A stretch of DNA of 45,438 nucleotides from Alteromonadaceae bacterium (GCA_013393545.1 JABXHG010000180.1:1-45438), one strand, 5' to 3'. Shown: positions 18,550-29,357, numbered from the stretch's first letter. Notes: a model not told the origin generated them from the letters alone. A program made the numbers and translations.

Positions 18550-20994
18550 ATGTCCCGCTTAAACGGCGCCGCACCGGTGCCCCGAATACGGATATTGAGC
18601 AATGCCAACCTCTTGGCATTCTGCTGTGGTGCAATCTTACTGTATCGATTGACGCCGTGGCCAGCCTTCACCGTGGTGATGCTGGCTGCCTTATTGTGTG
18701 CCGGGCTTGTGTGGTTCCGACTTCGTGCCACACCGCTGGCTCGTATCCCGGCGCTGATCTGCTGTCTTTTGCTGGGGCTGGTCTGGAGCGCGTGGCACGC
18801 CGACCACCGCTTGCAGCAGCGCCTGCCGGAGTCCGTTCAGGGTGAGACGCTGTCGGTTACCGGTTATGTGTGCAGCCTGCCCAAGCGGGGGAGCTTTGAC
18901 AGCCTGCGCTTTAATTTTTGCGTTCAGGGCTGGAACTCCTCGTTGGCTGGCGGAGGGCAGAAACCGGACAAGCTTCGCCTGGCCTGGTACGGGGTCGACG
19001 GCCGTGAATTGCCTGGACCGGGCCTGGCGCTGACGGTGGCGCTTAAACGCCCCCACGGCGACCTGAACCGAGCCGGGTTCCGCTACGAGGACTGGTTGTT
19101 TCGCCACGGTATCCGGGCCACGGGCAGCATTCGGTCAGTGGAGCCGGCACCGCAGATTCGCTGCCACTGGCATTGCCGTTACCATGCCTGGTACCGCCAC
19201 ACTGCCGAACGGGTGCGCCAGCTGTTCGGCAAATCTGATTACTACCCGCTGGCGGCATCACTGCTAATCGGCAACCGGAACGGCTTGACGGACAATCACT
19301 GGGAAACACTGAAAGCCACCGGCACGATTCATCTGGTGGCGATTTCCGGTCTGCATCTGGGGTTGCTGGCGATGATGGCGGCGGTATTGATACGCCGGGC
19401 CCTGTTACTGGTGCCAGCGGCCCGAATGCCGGAACGGCGTATCCGGCAACTGGTGTTTATGGGGCTGGTAGTGGTTTGCGGGTTTTACGCGCTGCTGGCC
19501 GGTTTTGGGGTGCCCACACGGCGGGCGCTGGTGATGGTCACCATCGGCGCCTGGTACCTTTTGATGGCCAGGGAGGTCAGTCCCTGGCGGCCGTTTTTGT
19601 TGGCCATGGCCGTGGTGCTGGCGATGGATCCGTTTGCGCCGCTGGATCAGGGGTTCTGGCTGTCGTTCGGCGCCGTGGGGGTTCTGCTACTGGCGTTTGC
19701 CGGCCGGTTGTCGGCGCCGGGCTGGCTGCGTGGTTTGTTCATCGCTCAGCTGGCGATTTTTGCCGGGCTTTGGCCCATTCTAATTCAGCTGGGCCAACAA
19801 CAGCCGCTTGCCGGCATGCTGGCAAATCTTGTCGCTATTCCCTGGTTGTCGCTGGTGGTGATGCCAGTCATCCTCGCCGGTGGTCTGCTGGCGGTGATTG
19901 CCGGGCCGCTGGTTATGCCCTGGATACTGCCGATTATTGACGCTGTGCTGGCTATCCTGTGGGGTTGGCTGGACCGGGCCGGGAGCTTTCCCTGGCCGGC
20001 GTTGGCGGAGCCGGCCTGGCCGATTGTCCTGATTCTGGCTTTGTGCGTGCTGGTGTTGCTGCGTTTTCCGGCGCCGGGGTTGAGGCTATCCGGCGGTCTG
20101 GTACTGCTGGTGTGGAGCCTGCTGGCGCTGCTGCCGAACGGGCCACCGGTTAATCCGGTCATCAAGGCGCCTGAGCTGGTAGTGTGGGATGTTGGCCAGG
20201 GGTTGTCCGTGCTGCTGCGCTCCGGCGATCAGGTATTGGTATATGACACCGGGCCGGGCGTGGCTGGTGTTTATTCCGCGGCCGACTCGGTGCTGATTCC
20301 GGGGCTGCAGGCTCGTGGCATTGAACGAATCGACCGGCTGGTGATCAGTCACGCCGACAACGACCACGCCGGCGGCCTGGCGGAACTGCTGGATCGCTTC
20401 CCGGTGGGCCGGATTACCAGTGGCGAGCCCGCCGAGCTGTCAGTCGGAGAGCGGGGTTTGCCGCCTGGCCGGGTGGAAGCCTGTGAGCCGGGCATTGAAC
20501 ACTGGGCTGGCCTGGAGCTGGGGTTCTGGCGTTCAAGTCAGTCGGATGAGGGGAATGCAGCGTCCTGCGTGGTGCAGGTATTTCACCGGCCCACTCAAAC
20601 CCTGGTCTGGCTGACCGGCGATATTAACCGCGCGGTTGAGCGTGAAATGCTGGCAGCCGGCGTGCACCGCTGGTTCCCCGCCCGGGAAGGCCGGCGATGG
20701 GTAGTGGCGCCTCATCACGGCAGCAAAACCTCATCTTCTCTGGAGTGGATCCGGGCGCTGATGCCGGACCGGGTTGTGTATACCGCCGGTTATCAACACC
20801 GTTATGGTCATCCCCATGAAGATGTGACCGCCCGATACCGCACCTTCGGCGCCACCGCCATGAACACGGCCTGCTCCGGTGAGATAACCCTGGCGCTGGC
20901 CGCCGAGCCATTGATTGCTACCGAACAGCGACACAACGCGCCCTTCTGGATCGGCGCCACTGGCCTGGCGCGTGATCAATGTCAGATACCGTAA
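18550..20994 (+). CDS. comEC: DNA internalisation competence protein ComEC/Rec2
   Basis: 814-residue inner-membrane channel that takes single-stranded DNA into the cytosol during transformation. N-terminal membrane and DUF4131 (OB-fold) region (about 1-230), then the competence domain with IHLVAISGLHLGLLAMM and many spans (about 240-530), then a metallo-beta-lactamase-like domain with VVWDVGQGLSVLLRSGDQV, VISHADNDHAGGL and VVAPHHGSKTSSS. All three domains are present, so the protein looks complete. Strong ribosome site AAGGAGG ahead of ATG 18550. Presence of comEC suggests natural transformation is possible, but no other competence genes are in the window. Confidence 0.95.
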   Translation: MSRLNGAAPVPRIRILSNANLLAFCCGAILLYRLTPWPAFTVVMLAALLCAGLVWFRLRATPLARIPALICCLLLGLVWSAWHADHRLQQRLPESVQGETLSVTGYVCSLPKRGSFDSLRFNFCVQGWNSSLAGGGQKPDKLRLAWYGVDGRELPGPGLALTVALKRPHGDLNRAGFRYEDWLFRHGIRATGSIRSVEPAPQIRCHWHCRYHAWYRHTAERVRQLFGKSDYYPLAASLLIGNRNGLTDNHWETLKATGTIHLVAISGLHLGLLAMMAAVLIRRALLLVPAARMPERRIRQLVFMGLVVVCGFYALLAGFGVPTRRALVMVTIGAWYLLMAREVSPWRPFLLAMAVVLAMDPFAPLDQGFWLSFGAVGVLLLAFAGRLSAPGWLRGLFIAQLAIFAGLWPILIQLGQQQPLAGMLANLVAIPWLSLVVMPVILAGGLLAVIAGPLVMPWILPIIDAVLAILWGWLDRAGSFPWPALAEPAWPIVLILALCVLVLLRFPAPGLRLSGGLVLLVWSLLALLPNGPPVNPVIKAPELVVWDVGQGLSVLLRSGDQVLVYDTGPGVAGVYSAADSVLIPGLQARGIERIDRLVISHADNDHAGGLAELLDRFPVGRITSGEPAELSVGERGLPPGRVEACEPGIEHWAGLELGFWRSSQSDEGNAASCVVQVFHRPTQTLVWLTGDINRAVEREMLAAGVHRWFPAREGRRWVVAPHHGSKTSSSLEWIRALMPDRVVYTAGYQHRYGHPHEDVTARYRTFGATAMNTACSGEITLALAAEPLIATEQRHNAPFWIGATGLARDQCQIP

Positions 20995-21067
20995 GGTTGC
21001 GGGTGTGGCTCGCTATTGCACCTATGCTAAAGTAGCGCTCGCTCGTTATTAATCAGGGAGATCAAGC

Positions 21068-21694
21068 GTGTTCGAGCTTTTGAAAGCCGGTGGCATCCTG
21101 ATGGTGCCCATTGTTGCCTGTTCCGTTCTGGCTCTGGCCATTATTCTGGAGCGTTTCTGGTCATTGCGTCCGTCCCGGGTGGCTCCGCCGCAAACGGTCA
21201 ATGAGTTGTGGCGCTCGATCAAAAAGAAGGACCTTAACAGCAAGAAACTGAAGGCCTTCCAGGCCTCTTCCCCACTGGGGCAGGTGCTGGCCGGTGGCTT
21301 GATGAACGCCAAGCACGGCCGGGAAATCATGAAGGAAAGCATCGAGCAGGAAGCCAGCCAGGTGATCCACCAGCTCGAACGTTTCCTCAACCCACTGGGT
21401 ACGATTGCCACCATTACCCCGTTGCTGGGCCTGCTGGGTACGGTGGTTGGCATGATCAAGGTGTTCGCCGAAATCCAGCTGGCGGGTGTGGGTAATGCCG
21501 GCAACCTGGCGGGCGGTATTTCCGAGGCCCTGATGACCACCGCCGCCGGCCTGAGTGTCGCCATTCCGGCCCTGATCGCCCACCGGTATTTCATCCGTCG
21601 TGTGGACGAATTGGTCGTCAACATGGAACAGGAAGCCATCAAACTGGTTGAAGTGGTCCACGGTGACCGTGAAATCGACGTGGAAGGAGCCTGA
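21068..21694 (+). CDS. exbB: ExbB/TolQ-type proton-channel protein
   Basis: 208-residue MotA/TolQ/ExbB protein. Three membrane spans: near residues 8-28 (GGILMVPIVACSVLALAIIL), near 115-140 (GTIATITPLLGLLGTVVGMI) and near 155-180 (MTTAAGLSVAIPALIAHRYF). The proton-path motif TPLLGLLGTVVGM is intact. GTG start with GGGAG ahead. It forms a stator with the ExbD encoded next. The position upstream of msbA-lpxK is the same as in Pseudomonas, where the pair is not the TonB-linked one; which energy transducer it serves cannot be told from here. Confidence 0.92.
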   Translation: MFELLKAGGILMVPIVACSVLALAIILERFWSLRPSRVAPPQTVNELWRSIKKKDLNSKKLKAFQASSPLGQVLAGGLMNAKHGREIMKESIEQEASQVIHQLERFLNPLGTIATITPLLGLLGTVVGMIKVFAEIQLAGVGNAGNLAGGISEALMTTAAGLSVAIPALIAHRYFIRRVDELVVNMEQEAIKLVEVVHGDREIDVEGA

Positions 21695-21699
21695 ACGTC

Positions 21700-22125
21700 G
21701 TGAAGTTCAAACGCCAGAGAAGCAAGGAAGTCGGGGTCGACCTGACACCACTGATTGATGTGGTCTTCCTGCTGCTGATTTTTTTCATGGTGTCCACCAC
21801 GTTCACCCGGGAAAGCCACCTGCAGGTTGAGTTGCCGGAGGCCAGTGGCGAGCCCGCCACGCCCGCAGAGGTGCAGCAGATTGACGTGGTCATCAACGCC
21901 GATGGCCAGTACATCCTGAACGACAGGACACTGGTCAATAATCGCCGCGAAACCCTGGAGCGGGGCGTTCGGGAATTGGCAGACGGGGATAACAGCCTGC
22001 CATTCATCATCACAGCCGATGCCCGTACCCCGCACGAGTTTGTGGTCAGAGCCATGGACGTCGCCGGCCGCCTCGGGTTCGCAAAACTGAGCATAACCAC
22101 CGAACGAGAGGCTGAAAGCCCGTGA
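21700..22125 (+). CDS. exbD: ExbD/TolR-type protein
   Basis: 141 residues with one N-terminal span (DLTPLIDVVFLLLIFFMVS, about 15-35) carrying the essential membrane Asp, and a periplasmic domain of about 105 residues ending DVAGRLGFAKLSITTERE. Partner of ExbB. GTG start at 21700, five bases after the exbB stop, with AGGAG ahead. Its last bases overlap the msbA start (GTGATG), so it is coupled to msbA. Confidence 0.92.
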   Translation: MKFKRQRSKEVGVDLTPLIDVVFLLLIFFMVSTTFTRESHLQVELPEASGEPATPAEVQQIDVVINADGQYILNDRTLVNNRRETLERGVRELADGDNSLPFIITADARTPHEFVVRAMDVAGRLGFAKLSITTEREAESP

Positions 22126-23894
22126 TGAACGCAAGGCCGGAGCCGTTGCAGGCACCGCCAACCACAGGCTGGGCTACCTACAAACGCCTGTTTCGATATG
22201 TGAAGCCTTTTTGGCTGGCGTTTGCCCTGGCCATATTCGGCAATGTGGTTTACGCCGCCGCGTCCACCGGCATGGCGGCGGCCATGGAGTACGTCATCGC
22301 CGCCATCGAGAACCCCACCGATGAAAACCGGCTACTGCTGACCGGCCTGATTGTCGGCGTATTTGCCATGCGTGGTGTGGGTACGTTTTTCAGTCAGTAT
22401 TTCATCAGTTATGTCGGGCGTAATGTTATTAACGCCCTGCGTAATGATGTGTTCGACCGACTGATGACCCTGCCATCCCGCTATTTCGACGACAACGCCG
22501 CCGGCCGGCTGGTGTCCAAGCTGACTTTCAATGTGGAGCAGGTGGCCGAGGCCACTACCAACGCGGTCACCATCACTCTGCGTGAGGGCCTGACCATCGT
22601 CGGTTTGCTGGGCTTTATGATCTACACCAACTGGAAACTGACCCTGGTGTTCCTGGTGGTGGGGCCGATTATCGGTCTGGTAGTGAATTACGCCAGCAAG
22701 CGCTTTCGCCGGATCAGCCAGCGCATCCAGGGTTCCATGGGCGATATTACCCACGTTGCATCCGAGTCCATCAGTGGCTACCGCGTGGTGCGTACTTTTG
22801 GTGGCGAGGATTACGAGCGCGGCCGTTTTCGCGATGTCAGCGCCCGTAATCTCAAACAAAGCCTGAAAATGGCCTCCACCCAGGCCATCAGTGTGCCGGT
22901 GATCCAGGTGTTGGTTGCGTTTGCCATCGCCGCGCTGGTTTGGACCATGCTGTCCCCGGAAATTCGGGGCGAAATGACCACCGGCCAGCTGGTGGCCTTC
23001 ATCACCGCTGCAGCCACCATGGCCAAACCGATTCGCCAAATCACCTCTGTGCACTCGAAGATCCAAAAAGGTGTGGCCGCCGCTTACGACGTATTCGAGA
23101 CCATGGACGAAGAGCCCGAGCATGATGAAGGCAGCTACGCCCCCAAACGGGTCGACGGCCATATTGAGTTTGATCGCATGTCGTTCCGGTATCGGGACCA
23201 GCTGGATAACGTGCTGGAAGACATCACGCTGGAGATTCCCGCCGGCCAGAGCATTGCGCTGGTGGGCCGTTCCGGTAGCGGCAAGTCCACCATGGTGAGC
23301 CTGTTGCCGCGTTTTTATGAATTCACCGGCGGCGATATCCGCATTGATGGTCATTCACTGAAAGAGTTCTCACTGGCGGCACTGCGGGCGCAGATTGCCC
23401 TGGTGAACCAGAATGTGGTGTTGTTCAACGACACCATCGCCGCCAACATTGCCTATGGCGCGCTGCGAGATTGCACCCGTGAGGAGATTCGCGAGGCAGC
23501 GGCAAAGGCCCATGCGCTGGAATTCATTGACCGCATGCCTGAGGGCATGGACACCCTGATCGGTGATAACGGGCTTATGCTGTCTGGTGGCCAACGCCAG
23601 CGCCTGGCCATTGCCCGGGCCATTCTGAAAGACGCGCCGGTGCTGATTCTTGACGAGGCCACCTCGGCGCTGGATACCGAATCCGAGCGCCACATTCAGG
23701 AGGCCCTGGAAACGGTAATGGAAGGCCGGACCACGCTGGTGATCGCCCACCGGCTGTCGACTATCGAGAAAGCCGACCGTATTCTGGTGATGGATAATGG
23801 CCGAATTGTTGAATCCGGCAGCCATGAAGACCTGCTGGCTGAAGGGGGCGCCTATGCACAGTTGCACCAGATCCAGTTCAGTGAGCACGCATGA
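22122..23894 (+). CDS. msbA: Lipid A export ABC transporter MsbA
   Basis: 590-residue half-transporter that flips lipid A-core across the inner membrane. Six spans in the N-terminal 330 residues, then the ATPase: Walker A LVGRSGSGKSTMVSLLPRFY near 380, Q-loop LVNQNVVLFNDTI, signature LSGGQRQRLAIARAIL near 487, Walker B VLILDEATSALD near 509 and switch His in VIAHRLSTIEKADR. Start is GTG 22122 or the adjacent ATG 22125. Overlaps lpxK by four bases. Part of the envelope operon from exbB to murB. Confidence 0.95.
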   Translation: MMNARPEPLQAPPTTGWATYKRLFRYVKPFWLAFALAIFGNVVYAAASTGMAAAMEYVIAAIENPTDENRLLLTGLIVGVFAMRGVGTFFSQYFISYVGRNVINALRNDVFDRLMTLPSRYFDDNAAGRLVSKLTFNVEQVAEATTNAVTITLREGLTIVGLLGFMIYTNWKLTLVFLVVGPIIGLVVNYASKRFRRISQRIQGSMGDITHVASESISGYRVVRTFGGEDYERGRFRDVSARNLKQSLKMASTQAISVPVIQVLVAFAIAALVWTMLSPEIRGEMTTGQLVAFITAAATMAKPIRQITSVHSKIQKGVAAAYDVFETMDEEPEHDEGSYAPKRVDGHIEFDRMSFRYRDQLDNVLEDITLEIPAGQSIALVGRSGSGKSTMVSLLPRFYEFTGGDIRIDGHSLKEFSLAALRAQIALVNQNVVLFNDTIAANIAYGALRDCTREEIREAAAKAHALEFIDRMPEGMDTLIGDNGLMLSGGQRQRLAIARAILKDAPVLILDEATSALDTESERHIQEALETVMEGRTTLVIAHRLSTIEKADRILVMDNGRIVESGSHEDLLAEGGAYAQLHQIQFSEHA

Positions 23895-24964
23895 GTAGCG
23901 ATCTGATTGAAAAACTCTGGTACCGCCGGCACCGACCGCTCTGGCCCCTGCTGCCACTGAGCTGGTTGTATCGCTCGGTGGCGGAATCAAAGCGCCGGCG
24001 GGCGCAGGCTGAGCAACCCGGGCGCTTGGCCTTACCCGTGGTTGTGGTGGGTAACATTACCGCCGGCGGCACCGGCAAATCGCCATTGACCGCGCGCCTG
24101 GTTCAGTTAATGACAGCCCATGGCTGGCGGCCGGTGATTCTTAGCCGTGGCTACGGTGGTAAAAGCGAAACCTATCCCCTGCAAGTGACCGACACCACAC
24201 CTGCCGGCGTCTGTGGTGACGAACCCCTGATGCTGGCGCGGGCCACCGGTTGCCCGGTGGTGGTGGATCCCGACCGTTTGCGCGGTGCCCGCCATGCCAT
24301 CGACAACCAACTGGGCGATGTACTGATTTGTGATGATGGCCTGCAGCATTACCGCCTGCCCCGGGATATCGAGTTGGCGGTGTTTGATGGCCGCCGTGGC
24401 GTTGGCAATGGCGCATTGATTCCTGTTGGCCCCTTGAGAGAGCCGGTACAACGGTTGTCAGAGGTGGATTTTGTCGTGGTCAATGGTGGCCCGGCTGCCG
24501 TTGAACCGAACGGTTCGGTCAGCTATGCCGGTGTACCACATCCGCAAGTGCATACGATGGCGCTGAAACCCTCGGCGTTGGTTAATCTGAACAGCGGCGA
24601 GCGGCAGCCCCCCGAGGCGCTGTATGATCGCGGTGTGCGGGCGGTGGCCGGCATCGGTAATCCGTCCCGCTTTTTCGATACCCTGCGGGGCCTGGGCGCC
24701 CGGGTAACGGAAAAACCATTCCCCGATCACCACCATTTTCGCCCCGAAGACCTGGGGTTTCACCGGGGCGAATGGCTGGTAATGACGGCCAAAGACGCGG
24801 TGAAATGCCGAGGCATTGCACCGGACAATGCCTGGATGTTGACGGTGGAGGCCTCATTGCCGAAAGTTTTTGAACAACGTTTCCTGGAACGGCTGGCAGA
24901 TTGTGCCGGCCGGCCAGCCAATGCCCCGTCCGATGACCAGACACAGAGACACGACCATGGATAA
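23891..24964 (+). CDS. lpxK: Tetraacyldisaccharide 4'-kinase LpxK
   Basis: 357-residue peripheral inner-membrane kinase that adds the 4'-phosphate of lipid A. Walker-like motif [20 protein letters not shown] near residues 50-68, the LSRGYGGKS element, and [20 protein letters not shown] (catalytic Asp-Asp region) are clear. N-terminal amphipathic or membrane-anchoring stretch [14 protein letters not shown]. Start overlaps the msbA stop (ATGA), and its end overlaps the next gene by eight bases. Confidence 0.95.
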   Translation: MSSDLIEKLWYRRHRPLWPLLPLSWLYRSVAESKRRRAQAEQPGRLALPVVVVGNITAGGTGKSPLTARLVQLMTAHGWRPVILSRGYGGKSETYPLQVTDTTPAGVCGDEPLMLARATGCPVVVDPDRLRGARHAIDNQLGDVLICDDGLQHYRLPRDIELAVFDGRRGVGNGALIPVGPLREPVQRLSEVDFVVVNGGPAAVEPNGSVSYAGVPHPQVHTMALKPSALVNLNSGERQPPEALYDRGVRAVAGIGNPSRFFDTLRGLGARVTEKPFPDHHHFRPEDLGFHRGEWLVMTAKDAVKCRGIAPDNAWMLTVEASLPKVFEQRFLERLADCAGRPANAPSDDQTQRHDHG

Positions 24965-25145
24965 AAAACTGCTGGCCATGCTGGCCTGCCCGGTGTGCAA
25001 GGGCGAACTGAAACTGACCGAAGACCGCAGTGAACTGATCTGCTACCAGGATGCCATGGCATTCCCGATTCGAGAGGGAATTCCGGTGATGCTGGCCAGC
25101 GAGGCCAGAACCCTGAGCACCGACGAACGCCTGCATAAACACTGA
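24957..25145 (+). CDS. Trm112/YcaR-type small zinc-ribbon-like protein
   Basis: 62 residues beginning [18 protein letters not shown] with a CxxC pair, followed by [20 protein letters not shown]. This is the Trm112/YcaR (UPF0434) family; eukaryotic Trm112 activates methyltransferases, while the bacterial role is unknown. The second Cys pair of a full ribbon is reduced to one Cys. It lies between lpxK and kdsB, the usual place. Overlaps lpxK by eight bases; the longer frame from 24870 is inside lpxK and is not believed. Confidence 0.9.
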   Translation: MDKKLLAMLACPVCKGELKLTEDRSELICYQDAMAFPIREGIPVMLASEARTLSTDERLHKH

Positions 25146-25167
25146 ACGCACACGGGTACAAGCAACT

Positions 25168-25953
25168 ATGTCGTTTACCGTCGTTATTCCCGCCCGCTAC
25201 GCCTCGAGCCGTCTACCTGGCAAGCCGTTGGCGGACATTGCCGGCAAACCGATGATTCAGCATGTGTGCGAACGGGCCGCCGAAAGCCGGGCGCAGCGGG
25301 TGGTGGTGGCCACCGACGATGCGCGCATTGAACAGGCCTGTCGGGGCTTCGGGGCCGAAGTGGTGATGACCTCGCCGCACCATGCCAGCGGTACCGACCG
25401 GCTGGAGGAAGTGGCCGGCAAGCTGGATCTGGATCCGGACCATCGGGTAGTGAACGTGCAGGGCGACGAACCCTTGATTGCTCCCGAGTTGATCAATCAG
25501 GTGGCGGATAACCTGGAACAATACCCGGAGGCCGCCATTGCCACCCTGTGCGAGCGCTTGCACGATGTGCACCAGGTGTTCAACCCGAACGTGGTGAAGG
25601 TGGTGTGCGATGCGCGGGGCATGGCGCATTATTTCAGTCGTTCACCGATTCCCTGGGCCCGGGATTTCTGGCCGGAGGGCGCGCACCCGGATGAACTGGA
25701 TCTGCCCGACAACATTGGTTACTTCCGCCATATTGGCATCTACGGTTACCGCGCCAGCGTGCTCCGGGAGTTTGTCCAGTGGCCACCGGCACCCACCGAA
25801 CGAGTGGAATCCCTGGAGCAATTGCGAGCGTTGTACAACGGTGCGTTGATACATGTGGATATCGCTGACCAGCCGCCGGCCCCGGGCGTTGATACCGAGG
25901 CGGATCTGGAGCGGGTTCGGGCCTTGTTGGCGGGAGGAAAGCATCATGGCTGA
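25168..25953 (+). CDS. kdsB: 3-deoxy-manno-octulosonate cytidylyltransferase
   Basis: 261-residue cytosolic enzyme making CMP-Kdo for the lipopolysaccharide inner core. N-terminal nucleotide motif [20 protein letters not shown], then [15 protein letters not shown] (metal and base contacts) and [12 protein letters not shown]-terminus [20 protein letters not shown] is typical. ATG 25168 is 22 bases after the previous stop. Overlaps the following phosphatase gene by eight bases. Confidence 0.96.
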   Translation: MSFTVVIPARYASSRLPGKPLADIAGKPMIQHVCERAAESRAQRVVVATDDARIEQACRGFGAEVVMTSPHHASGTDRLEEVAGKLDLDPDHRVVNVQGDEPLIAPELINQVADNLEQYPEAAIATLCERLHDVHQVFNPNVVKVVCDARGMAHYFSRSPIPWARDFWPEGAHPDELDLPDNIGYFRHIGIYGYRASVLREFVQWPPAPTERVESLEQLRALYNGALIHVDIADQPPAPGVDTEADLERVRALLAGGKHHG

Positions 25954-26428
25954 GGGTAAAGTCGGCATTCTATTCGTGTGTCTGGGCAATATCTGCCGCT
26001 CGCCCACCGCCGAAGGTGTGTTTCGCCGGCTGGCGGAACAGTCGGGGCTGCTTGATCAGCTGGTGATTGATTCCTGCGGCACCGGAAGCTGGCATATCGG
26101 CAAACAGCCCGACGCTCGTGCAATGGCCGCCGCCGCGCGCCGTGGCGTTGATTTGAGTGGCCTGCGGGCACGACAATTCGAGCCGTCGGATCTGGATCGT
26201 TTCGAATACATCGTCACCATGGACCGGGCCAATCTGGCGGATATCCGGGACGTTTGGCGGCAGAACGGCGGCACCGAGCCCCGGCTGTTCCTCGATTATT
26301 CCGGGGCCGGGGCCGATGAGGTGCCGGATCCCTACTATGGCGGAGAAGACGGCTTCGAGCAGGTACTGGATCTGATTGAAGACGCCAGCGAAGGCCTGCT
26401 CCGTGACATTCGGGAGCGTCTGGCTTGA
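25946..26428 (+). CDS. Low-molecular-weight protein-tyrosine phosphatase
   Basis: 160-residue cytosolic phosphatase. The P-loop is [14 protein letters not shown] (C-x5-R-S) near residue 12; the general-acid Asp is in [19 protein letters not shown] near 130. All catalytic residues present. GGAGG precedes ATG 25946. In Pseudomonas the same gene sits between kdsB and murB. Unlike Wzb-type enzymes it is not beside a tyrosine kinase, so the substrate is unknown. Confidence 0.93.
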   Translation: MAEGKVGILFVCLGNICRSPTAEGVFRRLAEQSGLLDQLVIDSCGTGSWHIGKQPDARAMAAAARRGVDLSGLRARQFEPSDLDRFEYIVTMDRANLADIRDVWRQNGGTEPRLFLDYSGAGADEVPDPYYGGEDGFEQVLDLIEDASEGLLRDIRERLA

Positions 26429-27471
26429 CCAAACCGGTTACACAGTGGGCGCCGCGCGAGCAGGTGGATCTGACCTCGCTCAACACCATGGCCATCTCCG
26501 CCCGGGCCCGCTATTTCGTGGCGGTGCAGTCAGTGGAGGAACTGAAGCGTGCTCTGGACTGGGCGGGCGCCAGACAGTTGCCGGTTCAGTTGTTGGGTGG
26601 GGGCAGCAACCTGGTGTTTGCCGGTGATTATTTCGGGCTGGTGGTACATATGGCTCTGCTGGGCCGCAGGCTGGAGCCCATCGACAATGACACCGCCAGG
26701 CTGGTGCTGCAGGCCGGTGAAAACTGGCACGAGGCGGTGCTGTTTGCCGCCCGGCAAGGCTATCGGGGCATTGAAAATCTGGCACTGATTCCCGGCACCG
26801 CGGGCGCTGCACCGGTGCAGAACATCGGCGCCTATGGAGTTGAACTGTGCGATACCCTGGAGGCGGTGACGGTGCTGGACCGCCAGGACGGGCGCGTGCG
26901 CTCGCTTGATGCCAGTGCCTGCTGCTTTGGCTATCGAGACAGCCTGTTCAAGCACCAGCCAGGGCGGTACATCATTCTGGAAGTGTGCCTGCGGTTGTCC
27001 CGCCGTGCGCCATTCAAACTGGCCTATGGCGATTTGCAGCAGACCCTGGGCGAGCCGGAAAACAACGAACAACTCACGGCACTGCAGGTGGCCCACGCGG
27101 TCATGGCCCTGCGCCAGCAAAAGCTGCCGGACCCCTCAACCCTTCCCAACGCTGGCAGCTTTTTCAAGAATTCGGTGGTATCCGGCGAGCAATACCAGGC
27201 GCTGCAGCAACAGTTTCCCGGTGTGGTGGCCTATCCGGTGGATAACGGAATGAAGCTGGCCGCCGGCTGGCTGATTGATCAGGCTGGCTGGAAGGGCTTC
27301 CGTAACGAGAAGGTTGGTGTGCATGACCGCCAGGCACTGGTGCTGGTGAATCACGGTAGCGGCTCGGGAGCGGATATTCTGGCCCTGGCTGAGCAGGTGC
27401 AGGCGTCGGTGCTGGAGAAATTCGGAGTGGCGCTGGAGATGGAGCCCGGCATTGTGGGCGCCCGGGCGTAA
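26425..27471 (+). CDS. murB: UDP-N-acetylenolpyruvoylglucosamine reductase
   Basis: 348-residue FAD/NADPH enzyme that makes UDP-MurNAc for peptidoglycan. Landmarks: LNTMAISARARYF (start of the FAD domain), LLGGGSNLVFAGDYFG, IENLALIPGTAGAAPVQNIGAYGVE, FGYRDSLFK and NAGSFFKNSVVS (catalytic Ser region), all as in type I MurB of E. coli. The start appears to be TTG 26425, overlapping the phosphatase stop (TTGA); the next ATG (26488) would cut into the conserved N-terminus. Last gene of the envelope operon. Confidence 0.95.
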   Translation: MTKPVTQWAPREQVDLTSLNTMAISARARYFVAVQSVEELKRALDWAGARQLPVQLLGGGSNLVFAGDYFGLVVHMALLGRRLEPIDNDTARLVLQAGENWHEAVLFAARQGYRGIENLALIPGTAGAAPVQNIGAYGVELCDTLEAVTVLDRQDGRVRSLDASACCFGYRDSLFKHQPGRYIILEVCLRLSRRAPFKLAYGDLQQTLGEPENNEQLTALQVAHAVMALRQQKLPDPSTLPNAGSFFKNSVVSGEQYQALQQQFPGVVAYPVDNGMKLAAGWLIDQAGWKGFRNEKVGVHDRQALVLVNHGSGSGADILALAEQVQASVLEKFGVALEMEPGIVGARA

Positions 27472-27481
27472 AACCGTTCAG

Positions 27482-27518
27482 CAACAGCCATCCCGTCCAG
27501 TGCCCGGGATGGCTGTTG
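27482..27518. terminator. Hairpin between convergent murB and proS
   Basis: A perfect 14-bp stem (CAACAGCCATCCCG / CGGGATGGCTGTTG) with a 9-base loop between two convergent stops. Flanking T tracts are poor (GGTTTT on the minus side), so its strength as an intrinsic terminator is uncertain. Confidence 0.6.
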
Positions 27519-27526
27519 GTTACCCT

Positions 27527-29260
27527 TTACAGGCTGTTTTTCGGTGAAGCCTTGACCAGGAACGACAGGGCTTCCTCCAGGGGGACATCCTGCTTGTCCG
27601 CATCGCGGCGACCTTTGTATTCCAGCGTTCCCGCCTCCAGTCCGCGCTCGGACACCACAAAGCGGTGCGGCAGGCCCATCAGCTCCATATCGGCAAATTT
27701 CACGCCCGGGCGTTCCTTCCGGTCATCCAGCAGCACATCGTAGCCCGCCTGGCGCAGTTGTGCGTACAGCTTCTCGCCAGCCTCGGCAACGGCCTCGGAT
27801 TTGTGGCCGTTGAGGGTGACAATGGCCACCTCGAACGGGGCAATGGCGTCCGGCCAGATGATGCCCCTGTCGTCGTGGTTTTGTTCAATGGCGGCGGCGA
27901 CGATCCGGGATACACCAATGCCGTAGCAGCCCATCTCCAGAGTGACCGCCTTGCCGTTTTCATCCAGCACGTTGGCGTTCATGGCCTCGCTGTACTTGTT
28001 GCCCAGCTTGAAGATGTGGCCCACTTCGATGCCTCGGCGGATTTCGAGGGTGCCCTTGCCGTCCGGGCTCGGGTCGCCTTCCACCACATCGCGCAGGTCT
28101 TCCACGCGGCCCAGGGCGACGTCGCGTTCCCAGTTCACGCCGGTCAGGTGGTAGTCGTCCCTGTTGGCGCCGCAGACAAAGTCCGCCAGGTGAGCGGCGC
28201 TGCGGTCAACAATCATGGGCACTGGCAGATCCACCGGGCCGATGGAGCCGGGCTTGCAGCCGACTGCTTTCTCGATCTCCTCATCGGTGGCCATGGTCAG
28301 CGGCTCGGCGATGCCGTCCAGCTTCTCCGCCTTGATCTCGTTCAGGTTGTGGTCACCGCGCAGGATCAGGGCCACCAGACCGGACTTGCCGTCTTCATCG
28401 GGTTCGCCGTGGACCAGCAGGGTTTTCACGCTGTTTTCCGCCGGCAGGCCCAGGAACTCGGAGACGGCCGCGATGGTTTTCTGGCCAGGGGTGTGCACTT
28501 CGGTCATGGCCTGTGAGGGCGCCGGGCGATCACCGGCCGGGGCCACAGCCTCGGCTTTCTCGATGTTGGCGGCGTAATCGCTGTCGGTGGAGAATACGAT
28601 GTCGTCTTCACCGGAGGAGGCCAGCACGTGGAACTCGTGGGAAGCACTGCCACCAATGGCGCCGGAGTCGGCCTGCACCGGGCGATAGTTCAGCCCCAGA
28701 CGGTCGAAGATGTTGCAGTAGGTCTGGTGCATGAGCTGATAGGTTTCATCCAGGGATTCCCGGTTGATGTGGAACGAGTAGGCGTCCTTCATCAGGAATT
28801 CCCGGGCGCGCATCACGCCAAAGCGGGGGCGGCGCTCGTCCCGGAACTCGGTCTGGCTCTGGTAGAAGTTGGCCGGCAGTTCCTTGTAGCTTTTCAGCTC
28901 GTTGCGGATCAGGTCGGTGATCACCTCTTCGTGGGTGGGGCCGAAGCAGAAGTCGCGGCCGTGGCGGTCGTTCAGGCGCAGCAGCTCGCCGCCGTACTGT
29001 TCCCAGCGACCGGATTCCTGCCAGAGCTCGGCGGGTTGCACGGCCGGCATCAGCACTTCCTGGGCGCCGCTCTTGTCCATTTCCTCGCGAACAATCCGCT
29101 CCACCTTGCGCAGTGTGCGAAGGCCCATGGGTAGCCAGGTGTAAAGGCCGGCGGCCAGTTTGCGGCTCATGCCGGCACGCAGCATCAGCTGGTGGCTGAT
29201 AATTTCGGCGTCGGCCGGGGTCTCTTTCTGGGTGGCAATCAGATAACGGCTTGCTCGCAT
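27527..29260 (-). CDS. proS: Prolyl-tRNA synthetase
   Basis: 577-residue class II synthetase of the bacterial type. N-terminal class II motif 1 region, TYPE motif 2 [21 protein letters not shown] (shown in part), the inserted editing domain (about 220-390, with [13 protein letters not shown]) that clears Ala-tRNA-Pro, motif 3 with [20 protein letters not shown] and the anticodon-binding domain ([20 protein letters not shown]). Length and order are complete. ATG 29260. Convergent with murB and preceded by an Lrp-type regulator gene on the same strand. Confidence 0.97.
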   Translation of the reverse strand: MRASRYLIATQKETPADAEIISHQLMLRAGMSRKLAAGLYTWLPMGLRTLRKVERIVREEMDKSGAQEVLMPAVQPAELWQESGRWEQYGGELLRLNDRHGRDFCFGPTHEEVITDLIRNELKSYKELPANFYQSQTEFRDERRPRFGVMRAREFLMKDAYSFHINRESLDETYQLMHQTYCNIFDRLGLNYRPVQADSGAIGGSASHEFHVLASSGEDDIVFSTDSDYAANIEKAEAVAPAGDRPAPSQAMTEVHTPGQKTIAAVSEFLGLPAENSVKTLLVHGEPDEDGKSGLVALILRGDHNLNEIKAEKLDGIAEPLTMATDEEIEKAVGCKPGSIGPVDLPVPMIVDRSAAHLADFVCGANRDDYHLTGVNWERDVALGRVEDLRDVVEGDPSPDGKGTLEIRRGIEVGHIFKLGNKYSEAMNANVLDENGKAVTLEMGCYGIGVSRIVAAAIEQNHDDRGIIWPDAIAPFEVAIVTLNGHKSEAVAEAGEKLYAQLRQAGYDVLLDDRKERPGVKFADMELMGLPHRFVVSERGLEAGTLEYKGRRDADKQDVPLEEALSFLVKASPKNSL

Positions 29261-29357
29261 GGTGTTTTCCGCTTTCCTGCAAAAATAAACGTGGGATGAA
29301 AAATTGCCTTGTATTGTACGGAGCCCGCCCGGTCAGGTACAGCCAGACAAAGGGCGG